Origin: Lepus europaeus
Lineage: Eukaryota; Chordata; Mammalia; Lagomorpha; Leporidae
DNA: 64,000 bases
Direction of reading: 5' to 3'
NCBI RefSeq assembly: GCF_033115175.1
Contig: NC_084835.1
Coordinates: 98,548,448 to 98,612,447 of the forward strand
In this document: in pieces, positions 1 through 11,569 of the stretch
Layout of the letters: each line of letters opens with the position of its first letter
Position numbering within the stretch: the stretch's first letter is position 1
The notes under the pieces: generated by a model
What the model was told of the DNA's origin: nothing
Database searches by the model: none
The model's input: only the letters and a program-made list of their open reading frames with translations
Program-made: the position numbers and the translations under genes

Positions 1-334
1 TCTTTTTTTTTTTTAAGATTTATTTATTTATTTGAAAGTCAGAGTTATACAGAGAGAGAAAGAGAGGCAGAGAGAGAGAAAGGTTTTCCATTCGCTGTTT
101 CACTCCCCAATTGGCTGCAACAGCCAGAGCTGAGCTGATCTGAAGCCAGGAGCTTCTTCCAGGTCTCCCACGTAGGTGCAAGGGCCCAAGGACTTGGGCC
201 ATCTTCTACTGCTTTCCCAGGCCATAGCAGAGAGCTGGATCGGAAGTGGAGCAGTCGGGTCTCGAATCGGCGCCCATATGGGATGCTGGCACTGCAAGTG
301 GTGGCTTTACCAGCCACGTCACAGCGCCGGCCCC
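1..334 (-). mobile_element. CSINE, type A
   Basis: Reads poly-T, TTTATTTATTTGAAAG, GA-rich tract, then ends in CAGCGCCGGCCCC, which is the SINE head on the minus strand. Nearly full length; the poly-A end lies at the window edge. Confidence 0.9.
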
Positions 335-1687
335 ACAAGTGTATCTTTTGACTGTAATGCAGCCCCCACCCCACAAGCCAGCAACAGCAGCACCAGAGCC
401 TTTGCCCTCCCTGGTGGCCACGTTCTCATTGCCCATGCCTTCACGGTTTCCAACACCCAAATGTGTCCTGAGGGTCTCATGCTGTGCCCAGCCAGCTGCA
501 GTTTGCCAGAGCTGGGCCAGACCCACCGTTGCCTGCACCCTCTGCTCTGCTGTCTACTTTGCCTGCATGTGGTAGGCAATCCCCTTCAAGGGCTTCCAGG
601 TTCTCAGCTTGCCTTGGGCAAGGGGGTCAAGCTGGGGGGTGAAGCGGTGATGAGTCCCTGTGTCCTGCTCACAGCCTGGACCCCTGAAGCTCTGCGGTAG
701 GTCGTGGGGTAGATAAGGCTCTCCTTGGCACTTGTGTCTCACACCCTCCCTTGTCTAAGAGGCCACACCCATCCTTAGCAGGAAACTGGGCTGCGAGTGT
801 TTGTACAACACAGTGTGCAAGTGTTTCCTGGAGCCGGGGCTTAGCACATCCCTGTCCCTTCTGAAGGTCAGGCACAGTCCTGCTGGCTACGCTCCCCAAG
901 CTCTGGCTACCCTTGTGGATGTCCAGCCTGGGTCAGTTACACTCCTGGCCACTCTGCAGCATTCTTGAACTTTCTGAGCTCCCTGGCAAACAGGCAGAGT
1001 GAATGCTTCCCAGTAAGCAACAGACATTCCGAACAGCTCTTCCTCTGTCCTGGACTGGGTCCACCTTATGCGGAAATGGGGCGGATTGGTGGGTGGCTCC
1101 CAGAGTTGTTTCCAACAAACCCTTGGCTGTGGGATTCTTCTCCTTCCCCTCCGGTGCCTCGGCTTCCCCAGGACCCAGGAGCCCTGGGGACAGTGCATAA
1201 AGCATACGTTGCTCTGTGGCCTGCCCCTGGTGCCTGTTCCTTTCCATCCCAGTGTCCGGAAACGGGCGTCACAGTCAGCGGGCAGCCAGCGCTGAGCTGT
1301 CCAAGGGAGCACAACTGGCCCTTTCCTGCGCCTCCCGGGATTCATCAGCACGGATGTTGCCTGGCTTGCCCTGTGGGGAGTCCAGCCCTTCACAGGGTGA
1401 GAGCTGGAGGCAGGAGAGGGGAGAAGCCTCAGGGAGATGGGACACTGAAGCCCACCACCCAGACAGAACCTGCCAAGAGCTCCTTTTCTGTCAGTCACCC
1501 AGAGTTCCAGAACCTCAGAATGGACAATGAATGAGTGGAACAGTGCAAAAATACTCCAGGTGACATGGGCTCAAACTCCCTCAAGGAGATCCTCTTCAGA
1601 AATGGAGGAGGAATTCTTGGGTACTTTTCACAATCTGGAAGATCTGTAACTTTCCAGAATTTTCTTCTTATTAAAAAAATCTAGCAA
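335..1687. other. Intergenic DNA without recognised gene
   Basis: GC-moderate unique sequence. Overlapping open frames up to about 200 codons occur on both strands, but none shows a recognisable domain, splice context or conservation that I can judge. No repeat family was identified. Confidence 0.5.
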
Positions 1688-1994
1688 GGCCGGCACCACA
1701 GCTCACTTGGCTAATCCTCCACCTGCGGCACCAGCACCCCGGGTTCTAGTCCCTGTTGCTCCTCTTTCAGTCCAGCTCTCTGCTGTGGCCCAGGAAGGCA
1801 GTGGAGGATGGCCCAGGCCCTTGGGCCCTGCACCCGCATGGGAGACCAGGAGGAAGCACCTGGCTCCTGGCTTCGGATCGGCGCAGCACGCCGGCCGTAG
1901 CAGCCATTTTGGGGGTGAACCAACGGAAAAAGGAAGACCTTTCTCTCTGTCTCTCTGTCTCTCACTGTCTAACTCTGCCTGTCAAAAAAAAAAT
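1688..1994 (+). mobile_element. CSINE, type B
   Basis: Starts GGCCGGCACCACAGCTCAC, has the B-type GGCTAATCC head and ends CTGCCTGTC plus A(10). Flanks TCTAGCAA and TCCAGCAA are a probable target duplication. Confidence 0.9.
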
Positions 1995-2059
1995 CCAGCA
2001 AAAGCATTGAGTTTTTAGCTGTTAGTTGTCTGGCTTGGGGTGCAGTAGCAAAATGGTTC

Positions 2060-2285
2060 ATATTTGCTCATAGAGCAAGACTTCAGATAAAATCCTACTT
2101 CACGGCACATAGCTGAACTCTCAAAACTTTGCTTTCCCCATTTATGATAGGGACAATGTGTGTGCCTGTCTCACCAGACTGTTAGGGGGAGAAATTGAGA
2201 GAACTTATGGCAAGCACCAAGCATAGTATCCAGCACACAGGAAACACTAGACAGATGTTAACTGCTGCTGTTACTATTATTATCA
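2060..2285 (-). mobile_element. MIR fragment
   Basis: Carries the MIR core pattern in reverse: a CCCATTTATGATAGGGACAA-like stretch, then AGCAYAGTATCCAGCACA and a TTACTATTATTATC tail. Old and diverged. Confidence 0.55.
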
Positions 2286-2439
2286 GCTTATATGAGAATT
2301 AGTGAAACCATAGAATAAGACAGCTAAGACTAAGACAAATGGTCTTAGGTTCTTACTTCAAAGTAAATAGTAAGTTGATTATATTTCAGTGCACTCTAGT
2401 TCTTTTCTTGCCTACTTGACATTAGAAACAAAACATGAG

Positions 2440-2757
2440 AAGTCAGTGTTGTGGTGCAGCAGGTTAAGCTGCTGCATCCCATTCATATGTGCATGGATTC
2501 GAGTCCCACCTGCCCCACTTCCCATCCAGCTCCCTGCTGATGTAGTTGGGGAAGCAGTGGAAGATGGCCCAAGTTCTTGGGCCCTTGCACTCAAATGGGA
2601 GACCTGGAAGAAGCTCCTGGTTCCTGGCTTCCATCTGGCCCATTTGTGGAGTGAACCAGTGGATGGAAGAGCTCTCTCTCTCTCTCACTCTTTCTCTCTG
2701 TAACTCTGTCTTTCAAATAAATAAGTAAATCTAAACAAACAAACAAACAAACAAAAA
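2440..2757 (+). mobile_element. CSINE, type A
   Basis: Head GTCAGTGTTGTGGTGCAGC, tail AAATAAATAAGTAAATC followed by a (CAAA)n stretch. ACATGAGA before and ACATGATA after suggest the target duplication. Confidence 0.88.
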
Positions 2758-2764
2758 CAGAACA

Positions 2765-2905
2765 TGATAGAGTGGAAAAAATGTAGACCCTGCAGTTAGA
2801 GTTGTGCTCAAACCCTTTCTTGAACTTTTTGAGGGACTTGGCCAATTATTTAAGCTTCCCAAGACTCAGTTTACCCATCTAGGAAGTGGCAACAACAGCA
2901 GTTAA
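2765..2905 (-). mobile_element. MIR fragment
   Basis: Shows the clinical-chart-like MIR order: loss of TTGGCCAATTATTTAAGC, CTCAGTTTACCCATCT, then a purine-rich stretch. Directly follows the preceding SINE. Confidence 0.5.
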
Positions 2906-3136
2906 CTTGCAGTGTTGCCTTTCCTCACCGGGCCGTCCCATCCCCTCCTGTGTGCACAGACAATCCTCCAGAGTACCTGGAGGGAGCCTTCACCACATTT
3001 CGCCTCCCTCACTATAGCGTACACTTCTTCCTTGAGGTGAGCCTTTTGTCTTTCAGTCTTTGACTTCTAGGGCAGCCTGTGGATGCAGCAGGTGCTTATA
3101 AGAGCTTGCTAGCCACTTCAATGAAAGAATAACCGA

Positions 3137-3465
3137 GGGGCTCGCGCTGTGGCATGGCAAACTCAAGTGCTGCCTGCAGCACTGGCTTCCTATATGAGTG
3201 CTGGTTCGAGTCCCAGTTGCTTCACTTACAATCCAGCTCCCGGCTAATGCATCTGGGAAAACAGTGGAAGATGACCCAAGTGCTTGGGCTCCTGCACCCA
3301 CATGAGAGATCCAGAAGAAGCTCCTTGCTCCTGAGTTTGGCCTGGCCCAGCCCTGGCTGATGCAGCCATCTGAAGAGTGAACCACAGAATTGCACACTCT
3401 CTCTTCCTCTCTCTCTGTAACTCTGACTTTCAAATAAAATGAATAAATATTTTAAAAAATACTGA
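3137..3465 (+). mobile_element. CSINE, type A, diverged
   Basis: Head GGGGCTCGCGCTGTGGCATG, tail CAAATAAAATGAATAAAT. Several changes from the common sequence, for example ACAATCCAGCTCCCGGCTAA in the body. Confidence 0.85.
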
Positions 3466-3809
3466 AAATGAAGGAAAAATAGAGGTAATAGAGAAAATGA
3501 AATTCCCTAATTACACATGTTCTGGGGAACAATAGCAGCAGCTGTATCACAGCTGTGTTCTAAGAGGAGGTTTTTTCCCACTGCTGTGGATGTAATTTGG
3601 TTTCTCTGCCATCCAATTAGTGGTGTTACAATGTATCACACTATAGTCCCAAGTCCCCTGGGCTTGTGTTATCTAACTTGTTTCTAAACTATTCCTCTGA
3701 ATGGAAATCTGTTCTTAAATTATCAGGCAGAATAAAACCACTCAGTCATAAAAGAATCTCAAGCACAGAGAAATTAAATTAAAAATAAATCCAGAACATA
3801 TGGCAAGTG
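3466..3809. other. Unique intergenic sequence
   Basis: AT-rich spacer between two SINEs; nothing recognisable seen. Confidence 0.5.
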
Positions 3810-3861
3810 TTTTTTTAAGGTTTATTTATTTTATTTGAAAGGCAGAATTACAGAGAGGCAG

Positions 3862-3896
<35 letters not shown>

Positions 3897-4151
3897 ATTC
3901 ATCTGCTGTTCACTCCCCAGATGGCCACAATGGCTAGAGCTACACCGAACTGAAGCCAGGGGCCAGGAGCTTCTTCTGTGTCTTCCTACACAGGTGCATG
4001 GGCCCAAGGATTTGGGCCATCTTCCACTGCTTTCCCAGGCCATAGCAGAAGCTGGATCAGAAGTGGAAAAGGCAGGTCTTGAATCGGTACCCATATGAGA
4101 TGCCAGTGCCCCGGGCCAGGGTGTTAACCTGCTGTGCCACAGCGCCGCCCC
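3810..4151 (-). mobile_element. CSINE, type A with GA tract
   Basis: Bounded by GGCAAGTGT and GGCAGGTGT, a one-mismatch target duplication. The pyrimidine-rich 3' part holds a (GA)n run at 3867-3893. Confidence 0.92.
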
Positions 4152-4238
4152 AGGCAGGTGTTTTCTAAAACCAACCCCATGTGGAAACTGAGGAATGGCT
4201 GCAAAATTCACATAATGGTATTAGTTGGGTAGGGTCAC

Positions 4239-4664
4239 GTATTAGTCAGGGTTATCCAAAGAAACTCTTCTGAGCAGCAGGATGTGTATGGGAGTGAGGG
4301 GAGAGCGAGGGATTTATCCTAAGCAACCTGTCCATGCAGCTGTGGGCGTGCAAGACCACAGCCTGCAGGGCAGCCTGGCAGGCTGGAGACCCCAGGAAGG
4401 GTCGCACTTGGAGTCCAAAGGCAGCCTGCAGGATCCCTTCCTGCTGGGGGTGGGGAGTGGCTGTGATCCTTTGTTCTAGTACAGCCTCCAGCTGATTGGA
4501 TGAGGGCAAACTACATTACGGAGGGTAATCTGCTTTACCCAAAGTACACCGATTAAATGTTAATCTCCTCCAACGAAACACCTTCACAGAAACATCCAGA
4601 ATAACGTTGAACCAAATGTCTGGACACCGTAGCTAAGCCAAGCAGACCCGGAAAGTCAACCGCC
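4239..4664 (-). mobile_element. ERVL-type LTR (MLT2-like)
   Basis: Begins CGTATTAGTCAGGGTT and contains CTGCAGGGCAGCCTGGCAGG, GAGACCCCAGGAAG, CTGATTGGATGAGG and GGAGGGTAATCTGCTTTACC in the order I know from ancient MLT2-type LTRs read in reverse. Family assignment is from memory; boundaries are approximate. Confidence 0.6.
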
Positions 4665-5029
4665 ACGGGCTGCCACAGCAGAACTGTGTTGCTCCAGACC
4701 TGGAGGCTCTCAGCCACCATCACGGTGCCAGAGGCTTGGTTCCTTCCGAGGCTCTCTCCTTGGCTTGACGATGCCGCCTTCTCCCTGTGTCTGTGTCTAA
4801 TTCATCGGGCTTACCCCGGCACAGTCATCTGAACTACGAGAGCTCAGGAAAGACCCCCTCTGCAAATGCAGCCACATTCTTATATACTGGGGTGTGTGTG
4901 TATGTGTGTGTGTGTGTGTGTGTAGGATTTCGACCTGAGAGTCTTAGGAGAACACATTTCAACCGACAGCACTCACTATACATCTGCTCAAAGTGTACAA
5001 TTCAGGGTTTTCAACACTGAAGATGGAGG
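4665..5029. other. Unique intergenic sequence
   Basis: Contains the TG repeat listed separately; no gene or element otherwise recognised. Confidence 0.45.
4891..4923. repeat. (TG)n microsatellite
   Basis: Alternating TG with one TATG interruption over about 33 bases. Confidence 0.95.
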
Positions 5030-5105
5030 GTCTACAGCTGTATTTACAGCTGAGGAGACAGGCCCAGGGGTTAGCCCAAAGCTGGGATGCAGCTGAGGAA
5101 AACCA
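5030..5105 (+). mobile_element. Possible MIR fragment
   Basis: TTTACAGCTGAGGAGACAGG followed by GGTTAGCCCAAAGC resembles the centre of MIR. Short, so tentative. Confidence 0.4.
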
Positions 5106-5233
5106 GGTAGCTTCCTGGAGGGAAGCATCGAAGACATGCTGGACGGTCACTTTCTCACTTTCTTAGTTGTACTATTGTTTTTTCAAGTTTCAAAGTAACA
5201 ATGGATACTTTCAGGGACTTTTCCAGCTATCTA

Positions 5234-5573
5234 ATTTTTTTAAAAAGACCTATTTTATTTATTTGAAAGACAGTTACAGAGAGACAGAGGCAGAGAGAGA
5301 GAGAGAGAGAGGTCTTCCATATGCTGGTTCACTCCCCAGATGGCTGCAATGGCTGGAGCTGAGCCGATTTGAAGCCAGGAACCAGGAACTTCTTCCGGGT
5401 CTCCCATGTGGGTGCAGGGGCCAAAGGGCTTGGACCATCCTCTGCTGCTTTTTTGGGCACATTAGCAGGGAGCTGGATTAGAAGTGGATCATCTGAGATT
5501 GGAGCCAGTACCCATATGGGATGCCGGGGCTGCATGCCAGGGCTTTAACCCACTGCCTCACAGCGCAGGCCCC
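5234..5573 (-). mobile_element. CSINE, type A
   Basis: CAGCTATCTAAT before and CAGCTATCTGAAT after form the target duplication. Head (reverse) ends CACAGCGCAGGCCCC. Confidence 0.92.
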
Positions 5574-5984
5574 ATCAGCTATCTGAATTATAATTACAAT
5601 GCATGATTTCTCCATGGCATACCCCACAGAGACGCCAGCTGTGTGGTTGTGCCCCTGGATATTTGCTTCTTCTCTGGTTCACTGGCCTGTTACAGTCTTA
5701 GCAGTTCTCAAGTTGTGTTTATTGCCCCTGGTTGCATGTACAAAACACTCTTCTTGGCTAATAAAGAGCTCTACACATCACAAACATCAGCTGCTTGGCG
5801 ACATGCCTGAAGTTTAGCTCAAAACACAAATATCAGGAAAGAGCTTTATCAATTGTTCAGAAAAACCCAAAATTATCCCCACTTGGAAGGGACAAACCAA
5901 TTAATTTTATGTCTCTTATTTAGAAAGGACAATGTGAAATGTCAAGATAAACTATGTGATGGGTTATGTGGTTTTTGGATTTGT
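5574..5984. other. Unique intergenic sequence
   Basis: No repeat or coding signal recognised; ends at a 22-base A run. Confidence 0.45.
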
Positions 5985-6006
5985 AAAAAAAAAAAAAAAA
6001 AAAAAA
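5985..6006. repeat. A(22) homopolymer
   Basis: Pure A run directly 5' of an old SINE; may be the remnant tail of an earlier insertion. Confidence 0.9.
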
Positions 6007-6012
6007 GGAGGG

Positions 6013-6322
6013 AAAGCCTGGGCCCTCAGCCTAGGGGTTAACATGCTCACGTCTCATATCACAGTACTTGACTTTGACACCTGGCTTCAGTTCCTGACTT
6101 CAGCTTCGCGGTAACGTACACCCTGGGAGGCAGCAGGTGACGGCTCAAGTACTTGGGTCCCTGCCACTTATATCAGGGATCCAGATAGAGTTGTGCAGCT
6201 CCTAGCTTCAGTCTGGCCCAGCTCTAGCTGGTGTGGGCGTTCGGGGGAGGGAAAGGGGCTGGGGATGCTACCCCTCCTCGTGCTCTGCGTCCCATCCTCT
6301 CAAATAAAAACAAAACAAAGCA
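6013..6322 (+). mobile_element. Old CSINE-related SINE
   Basis: Retains CCCTGGGAGGCAGCAGGTGA, GGCTCAAGTACTTGGGTCCC and CAGTCTGGCCCAGC from the older C subfamily, ending TCAAATAAAAAC. The 3' pyrimidine tract is replaced by a G-rich stretch near 6240-6270. Confidence 0.75.
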
Positions 6323-7310
6323 GATAAAATAGGAAAGAAGGGTTTCCCTTCTAGTCAGGTGCATCCCCACCTGATGCTTTCAACCTTTAATTGCTTGTTA
6401 CATTACACTAAAGTGACTCTGGGCACATCATGCAGCAGCCACCCTCAAGCATCTAGCTCCATGGTTTTCAAGCGGTGAGGCTGTGAAGTTTGAGAAGGCC
6501 CACCCAACACACTATTTTTTTTAATAAGATAACTAAAACTAATAAATGAAATTATTCCTGGGTGTTGAGGTTTCCAGTAAAACAAGCCTCATAGACGACA
6601 AAAGTTACAAGGGACTGAGAACACCCTTTGCAGTTAGGTGCAATAGGGGAGAAGCAAATACTTTTCAGCAGGGTTAATACAACTGGTGACATCTGGTCTA
6701 CCAGACTTAGCAAAATGAAAAGTTAGGCACAGTATAGTCTCTGCTACAAATGCATCCAGGTTTGTCCTCTCTTTATAACAGAGTAGCCCCAACATCAAAG
6801 GGCTGCAGAATTACATAATATGCTCAGAATAGCCTGTGGTTGGGAGGCTGAACACAGCCCCATCACCAGGGTCAAATACCTTCAAAGAGATAGGTTTAAA
6901 GCAGTACTTTGGCTTGGCTTTGCGGTGCAAGGATGTTCCAGGCCTAAAATCTGGGCAGAGGCCCAGCACTTCTTGAGTCAAAGTCAGAGCTCGGTCAAAG
7001 CTGCTGCTATACCCCTGTGCCAGCGCACGCCCCTCCCGCTTCACAAGGCTCTCTCCACACTCAAATCCCCAGCTCCTCAGGGTGAAGAATAGAAGCAGAG
7101 ACGTGAATTAGCTTCAATCTAGAAAAAGACGCAGATGCTACAAAGGCACACACCTCTGCTCAGTGCGTTTGCCATTCTTGCTCTCCAGGAAGAAACACAA
7201 ACCTTGTCAGCTCCTCACAAAGGCAGCCAAAAAGAACAACCCAGGCCAGTTACAGATCGGCTTTTGCTTCTGTATGTTATTATCTATTACCAGTAAAAGA
7301 AGAAGCTCTC
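6323..7310. other. Unique intergenic sequence
   Basis: About 1 kb with no recognised repeat. Overlapping frames of up to 90 codons at 6811-7092 occur on both strands and have no recognisable product. Confidence 0.45.
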
Positions 7311-8193
7311 TGGATTAATCAAAGTTCTTTAGAGAAAGAGAACAGAGGTATTTACGATGATCTCTTTACACATGTGTGTGCATCACATATGCAGTACAGA
7401 TGCATGTGAAAATGTCTAATACAGAGTCTTGGCTCGCATGACCGTGGAGGCCAAGGAGCCCCACAATCTGCCATCTGTGAGCTGGAGACCCAGGATCGCT
7501 GGTGGTTGCTGGTTAGTGGCCTGGGAGCTGGAGAGCTGACAGCAGAGATTCTGGTCTGGTTTGAAGGATTCAGAACCAGGAGCACCGAGGGCAGATGATG
7601 GACCTCCCAGCTCCAGCAGTCAGGCAGAGAATGAAATCCATCTTTTTTCACTTTTTCTTTTTTATTTGAGAGAACAGGGTGATAGAAAAGTAGGGAGAGA
7701 CACGAAGAGACAGAGGGAAAGAGAGAGATCTTCCATCAGCTGATTCACTTCCCAACAGTTAGGCCTGGACCAAGCTGAGGCCAGGAGCCAGGAACTCCAT
7801 CTGGGCCTCCCAAGTGGATGGCAGGGACCCAAGTACTTGGGCCCAGGGTGTGTGTGCATCAGCAGGAAACTGGATTGAAAGGATAAGCAGGACTCAATCC
7901 CAGGAATTCTAATAAAGGATGCAGGCATCCCAGGCAGCAGCTTAATCCACTGCACACAACACACTTAATCCACAACACCCAGCCCTCACCTTTTAACTCT
8001 ACCCAGGCCCCCAAAGGACTGGGTGATGCCTACCCACATTGGGGAGGATCAGCTGCTTAACTCAGGCCACTGATTCAACTGCTAATCTCTTCTGGAAGCA
8101 CCCTCTCAAACACACCTGGAAATAATGTTTAATCAGCTGTCTGGGCATCTTGTGACCCAGTCAAGTTGATAAATAAAATTAGCCATTCCACCA
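7311..8193 (-). mobile_element. Second MLT2-like LTR, split by a SINE
   Basis: TTAATCAAAGTTCTTTAGAG and GAGCTGGAGACCCAGGATCG lie left of a SINE; the right part has GCCTACCCACATTGGGGAGG, GGCATCTTGTGACCCAGTCA and AAATTAGCCATTCC. The order matches the element at 4239-4664, so both are probably the same LTR group in the same orientation. Confidence 0.55.
7641..7985 (-). mobile_element. CSINE inside the MLT2-like LTR
   Basis: Old copy with TTTTATTTGAGAGAACAGG, GGACCCAAGTACTTGGGCCC and a degraded head (CACAACACCCAGCCCTC). It interrupts the LTR at about its midpoint. Confidence 0.8.
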
Positions 8194-8389
8194 CCATTAA
8201 CAACAGATTGGTTTTCAGATAAGTGCATTAAAATGTGGAATCCTGAGAGTACAGGACAGATTGACATCAAGAAGCAGCAGCATGAAATATTAGGATCCAA
8301 ACATTTTCTTCATTCAACTTACAGCTCAAGCTTCCCCTATCCATTTGTCATCAATGTGTAGATATTATTTTCTTGAAAAGTTTCCTGGC
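8194..8389. other. Unique intergenic sequence
   Basis: Nothing recognised. Confidence 0.4.
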
Positions 8390-8720
8390 CATCCTTCCAG
8401 TGTCAGAGAGTGGAAGCCCTCAGCAACCACTCACTGATGATAGCATCTCTTAGTCTGCGCTCCTCTCTGCACCCTATTTGCCAGATACCCCTGAAATACT
8501 GTCTTCATTTATTCATTCAACTTGAACACCTAGAGTGACAGCCCCCAGTACCTCTTCAATATCAATCTGCAGTCCACTACTGTCTTTTCAAGACCCTTCA
8601 TCACTGAGCTTCCTCCTGGAGACTTTCACCTCCCCGGTTGACTCTGTTATAAGCCTGCACAGGGTGTAACACAGAGCAGGCAATGAATAAATTCCAACTG
8701 TACGAACCAATAAACTTGAA
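8390..8720 (-). mobile_element. Probable L2/MIR-related remnant
   Basis: CACAGAGCAGGCAATGAATA at the right end is a typical reverse L2/MIR 3' end, and pyrimidine-rich sequence precedes it. Low identity. Confidence 0.35.
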
Positions 8721-8907
8721 GCTCACGGAGCAGGTCATATCGGCCCCTGGGTTACACTTGTAATTGCTGGAGCAGACTAGTTAGTGAGTGGGATGGGTGT
8801 GTGAGAAGGTGAAAAGGCACAGAAAGGGATGTTTGGTCAGTGCTTGGCAAGATTTTGTAAGTTCTTCAGTGCCTTCTTGGGCACAGAACAATTTGACCAC
8901 AACTGTT

Positions 8908-9202
8908 GGGGTGGGCATTTGATGCAGAAGTTGAGACACTGCTTGGGACGCCCATATCTCATATGAGAGCACCTGGGTCAAGTCCTGGCTTCACTCTGGA
9001 CTTTACCTTCCTGCTAATGTTCCTGCTAATGCACTGCTAATGTCATGCAGAAGATGATGACTCAAGTGGTTGGGTTCCTGCTACCTATATAGGAGACCTG
9101 GATTAAATTCCTGGCTCCCAGGCATTTGGGGAGTGAACCACAGAGGAAAAGCCTCCCTTCTGTCACTCAAATAAAATTAATAAATAGGTTTTTAAAAAAA
9201 TA
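8908..9202 (+). mobile_element. Old CSINE, partly duplicated inside
   Basis: Old subfamily with GCTTGGGACGCCCATATCTC and AGTGGTTGGGTTCCTGC. TTCCTGCTAATG occurs twice at about 9008-9035, a small internal duplication. Tail CAAATAAAATTAATAAAT. Confidence 0.8.
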
Positions 9203-9470
9203 CACTTTCTGAGAAGTATTTATAAATAACAGCACAGATTTAGAGATGATGAAATTTGATATGAAAAGTAGTCCTGGCGCCAAGAGATCATTGACTTACT
9301 TTGTTATATAAACTTGCACACAAATCACAATCACTATAAATAGGGCCACTTGAAAATACAAAAATAAAGGACATGTAACATTGGGAAAACTACTTAACAT
9401 TTCTGAGCCTCAAACTACTCATCTTAAGTTGAGATTGAAGAAATCATATGATCTCTGAGTTTCTGTCATT
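9203..9470. other. Unique intergenic sequence
   Basis: AT-rich spacer; nothing recognised. Confidence 0.4.
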
Positions 9471-9768
9471 CTTTTTTTTTTCTTTTTGAAGATTAATTTA
9501 TTTATTTGAAAAGCAGACAGACAGACAGAGAGGGCCCCAAGAGCCAGGTCTGTGCCAGGCCCAAGCCAGGAGCCAGGGACTCCACCTAGTCCAGGTCTCC
9601 CACATGGATGGCAGTGGTCTAAGCACTTGGGCCATCTTCCACTACCTTCCCAGGTGCATTAGCAGGGAGCTGCATGGGCAGTAGAGCAGCTAGGACTCAA
9701 ACAGTGCTCCAGTATCAGATGCCGGCATCAAGTGGTGACTTAACCAGCTGCACCATGTGCTGGCCCTA
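9471..9768 (-). mobile_element. CSINE, type A, diverged
   Basis: Poly-T, TTTATTTATTTGAAAAGCAG, then a short (ACAG)n and a shortened GA region; head end CATGTGCTGGCCCTA. Confidence 0.88.
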
Positions 9769-9982
9769 CTTCTGTTCTCACATCATCTGATTCTGTGTGT
9801 AAACAGTTACTTGTCTACTCCTTAAATCAGCAAGTTTTTTAGTTTGAACATTCAATTTACAATTGCATAGACCAGACAGTGCCTTTGAAATCGGAGAAGA
9901 ATCCCTAAATTTTACACTGAAATGTGGCCCCTTGAAGTTCCCTAGAAATGCTATCCCAGGTGCCACATGTGCTACCGGAATT

Positions 9983-10528
9983 TGGGGTGCGTTATGATTT
10001 CACCACAGGCTTATTACTGAATCCCCGATATTAATAAGCCCAAGAGGGTTCTTGCCTAATATTTAGAGAAGAATTCTAAATACCGGCACAGATAAACGAG
10101 GCAGCATGGTACGTTTTAAGCTTTTATTTAGTGAGAAAGATGCATAGGAGAGTGAGAGCTTTATTTAGGAGAGGTGAATAGGGGTTCATACCAAGCACCA
10201 GGAACCAGCCATGTGGAAGAGCATCTAGGCCTGTATCTGGGCCAGGAAGCCTAGAGCACCTGGCCCGAAGGCCATGCACCCTGGAGGCGCGGGGCTACAG
10301 CAAACCCCCTCCTGACAAGAGGCCAGGGAAGAAGAGCCGGCCGGACCACACTGTGTCCCGGCTTTTAACCCACTTCCAAAGGGGAGTGGTGAATTAACCT
10401 GATTGACTGATGGGCATTCAGATATGGTCAGGTAGGGGAATGAGGCCACAAAGGGGCGTGGCAAAGGCATCAGTTAGGGGCATGAGGTCACACAGGGGCG
10501 TGGTGAAGGCGTGGTCTTCCAGTTCACA
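9983..10528 (-). mobile_element. Probable solo LTR with duplicated U3 segment
   Basis: The segment runs TG...CA on either strand. On the minus strand it would start TGTGAACTGGAAGACCACGC, and AATAAA on that strand lies at 10123-10128. Flanks AATT (9979-9982) and AATC (10529-10532) could be a decayed 4-bp target duplication. Two direct repeats of about 37 bp (10434-10470, 10476-10512) sit where U3 enhancers normally lie. No adjoining viral coding sequence was seen. Boundaries are inferred. Confidence 0.55.
10434..10512. repeat. Two-copy direct repeat in the LTR
   Basis: Both copies share AGGGG(A/C)ATGAGG(C/T)CACA and AGGGGCGTGG, separated by five bases. Arrangement resembles a retroviral U3 enhancer duplication. 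Confidence 0.75.
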
Positions 10529-10944
10529 AATCCAGTCAATTTTAATCTGTATGCCTGTCTACTTTACCTTCACTCCGGGCTCTTGTTTTCTGTGTGATTT
10601 TCCCAGGATTGGAAGCCCTGTATTCATGAAAGGAAGGAATTGTTTCATTTTCCATACCACCATCCTTCCGACTATCGCCTTCTTAACAAGTCATTTTAAG
10701 CCTAGAAGTTTAATCTCTGGATAAAAGAGAATCCTTGCTTCTGACACATTTAAATTAACGGAAAAACTCATTGCATCTCCTTCTTTTTATCATGATGCTA
10801 CGAAGTGGTGAAAATGTTGTCACGAGCTGGCAATTATTGTTTTCCTGATTTGTTTCTCCTCTGTGTGACCTGGGAATTCCCAATTTACAACAAAGGGACA
10901 GGAATAAATGCACCAATTTATCATCCATGAGTACTACAAAATCT
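10529..10944. other. Unique intergenic sequence
   Basis: No repeat or coding signal recognised. Confidence 0.4.
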
Positions 10945-10959
10945 AAAATTTCAGCTTGG

Positions 10960-11270
10960 AGGCCGTTGCTGTGGTACAGTGGGTTAAAGCCCTAGCCTGC
11001 AGTGCCGGCATCCCATATGGGCACTGGTTCAAGACCCGGCTGCTCCACTTCCCATCCAGCTCTCTGCTATGGCCTGGGATAGCAGTAGAAGATGGCCCAA
11101 GTCCTTGGGCCCCTGCACCCGCATGGGAGACCTGGGAGAAGCTCCTGGTTTCAGATCGGCCCAGCTCCAGCCATTGTGGCCATTTGGGGAGTGAACCAGC
11201 AGGTGGAAGAGCTCTTTCTCTCTGTTTCTCTCTATCTCTCAAATAAAAATAAATACATCTTTAAAAGAAA
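10960..11270 (+). mobile_element. CSINE, type A, with perfect target duplication
   Basis: The 15-base AAAATTTCAGCTTGG occurs on both sides (10945-10959, 11271-11285). Intact flanks and head point to a fairly young insertion. Confidence 0.95.
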
Positions 11271-11285
11271 AAAATTTCAGCTTGG

Positions 11286-11569
11286 GAAGGTATATGAATT
11301 GGAAGTAAGGATACTTGGGTTCATGCAGCCATCAGAAAGACATGTTCTTTCCCACCACACTGCCCAGTTATCAAAAAGACAGCTGAAGACTGAGGAGTTC
11401 TGCTATTCTGAGGGTGAGGGATGGGACTTACCATGGTTAAGTGTATCCATTTGATGAAATACAATTAAAATAACTCACCTCTGTGTGTTTGTCGCCACTC
11501 TTCAACGCTCAATACAAAAGTCCCCTCCCCCGGGGAAGTCCCCTCCCCTCCAGCCGGGAGCAATTCATC
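11286..11569. other. Unique intergenic sequence
   Basis: Contains a C-rich doublet near 11520-11550 (CCCCTCCCC repeated); nothing else recognised. Confidence 0.4.

Noticed and set aside
176-700. 174-codon plus-strand frame
   Set aside because: Its first half is translated SINE; the rest has no recognisable product.
887-1498. 203-codon minus-strand frame near the window start
   Set aside because: Equally long frames overlap on the other strand, and no domain or splice context was recognised.
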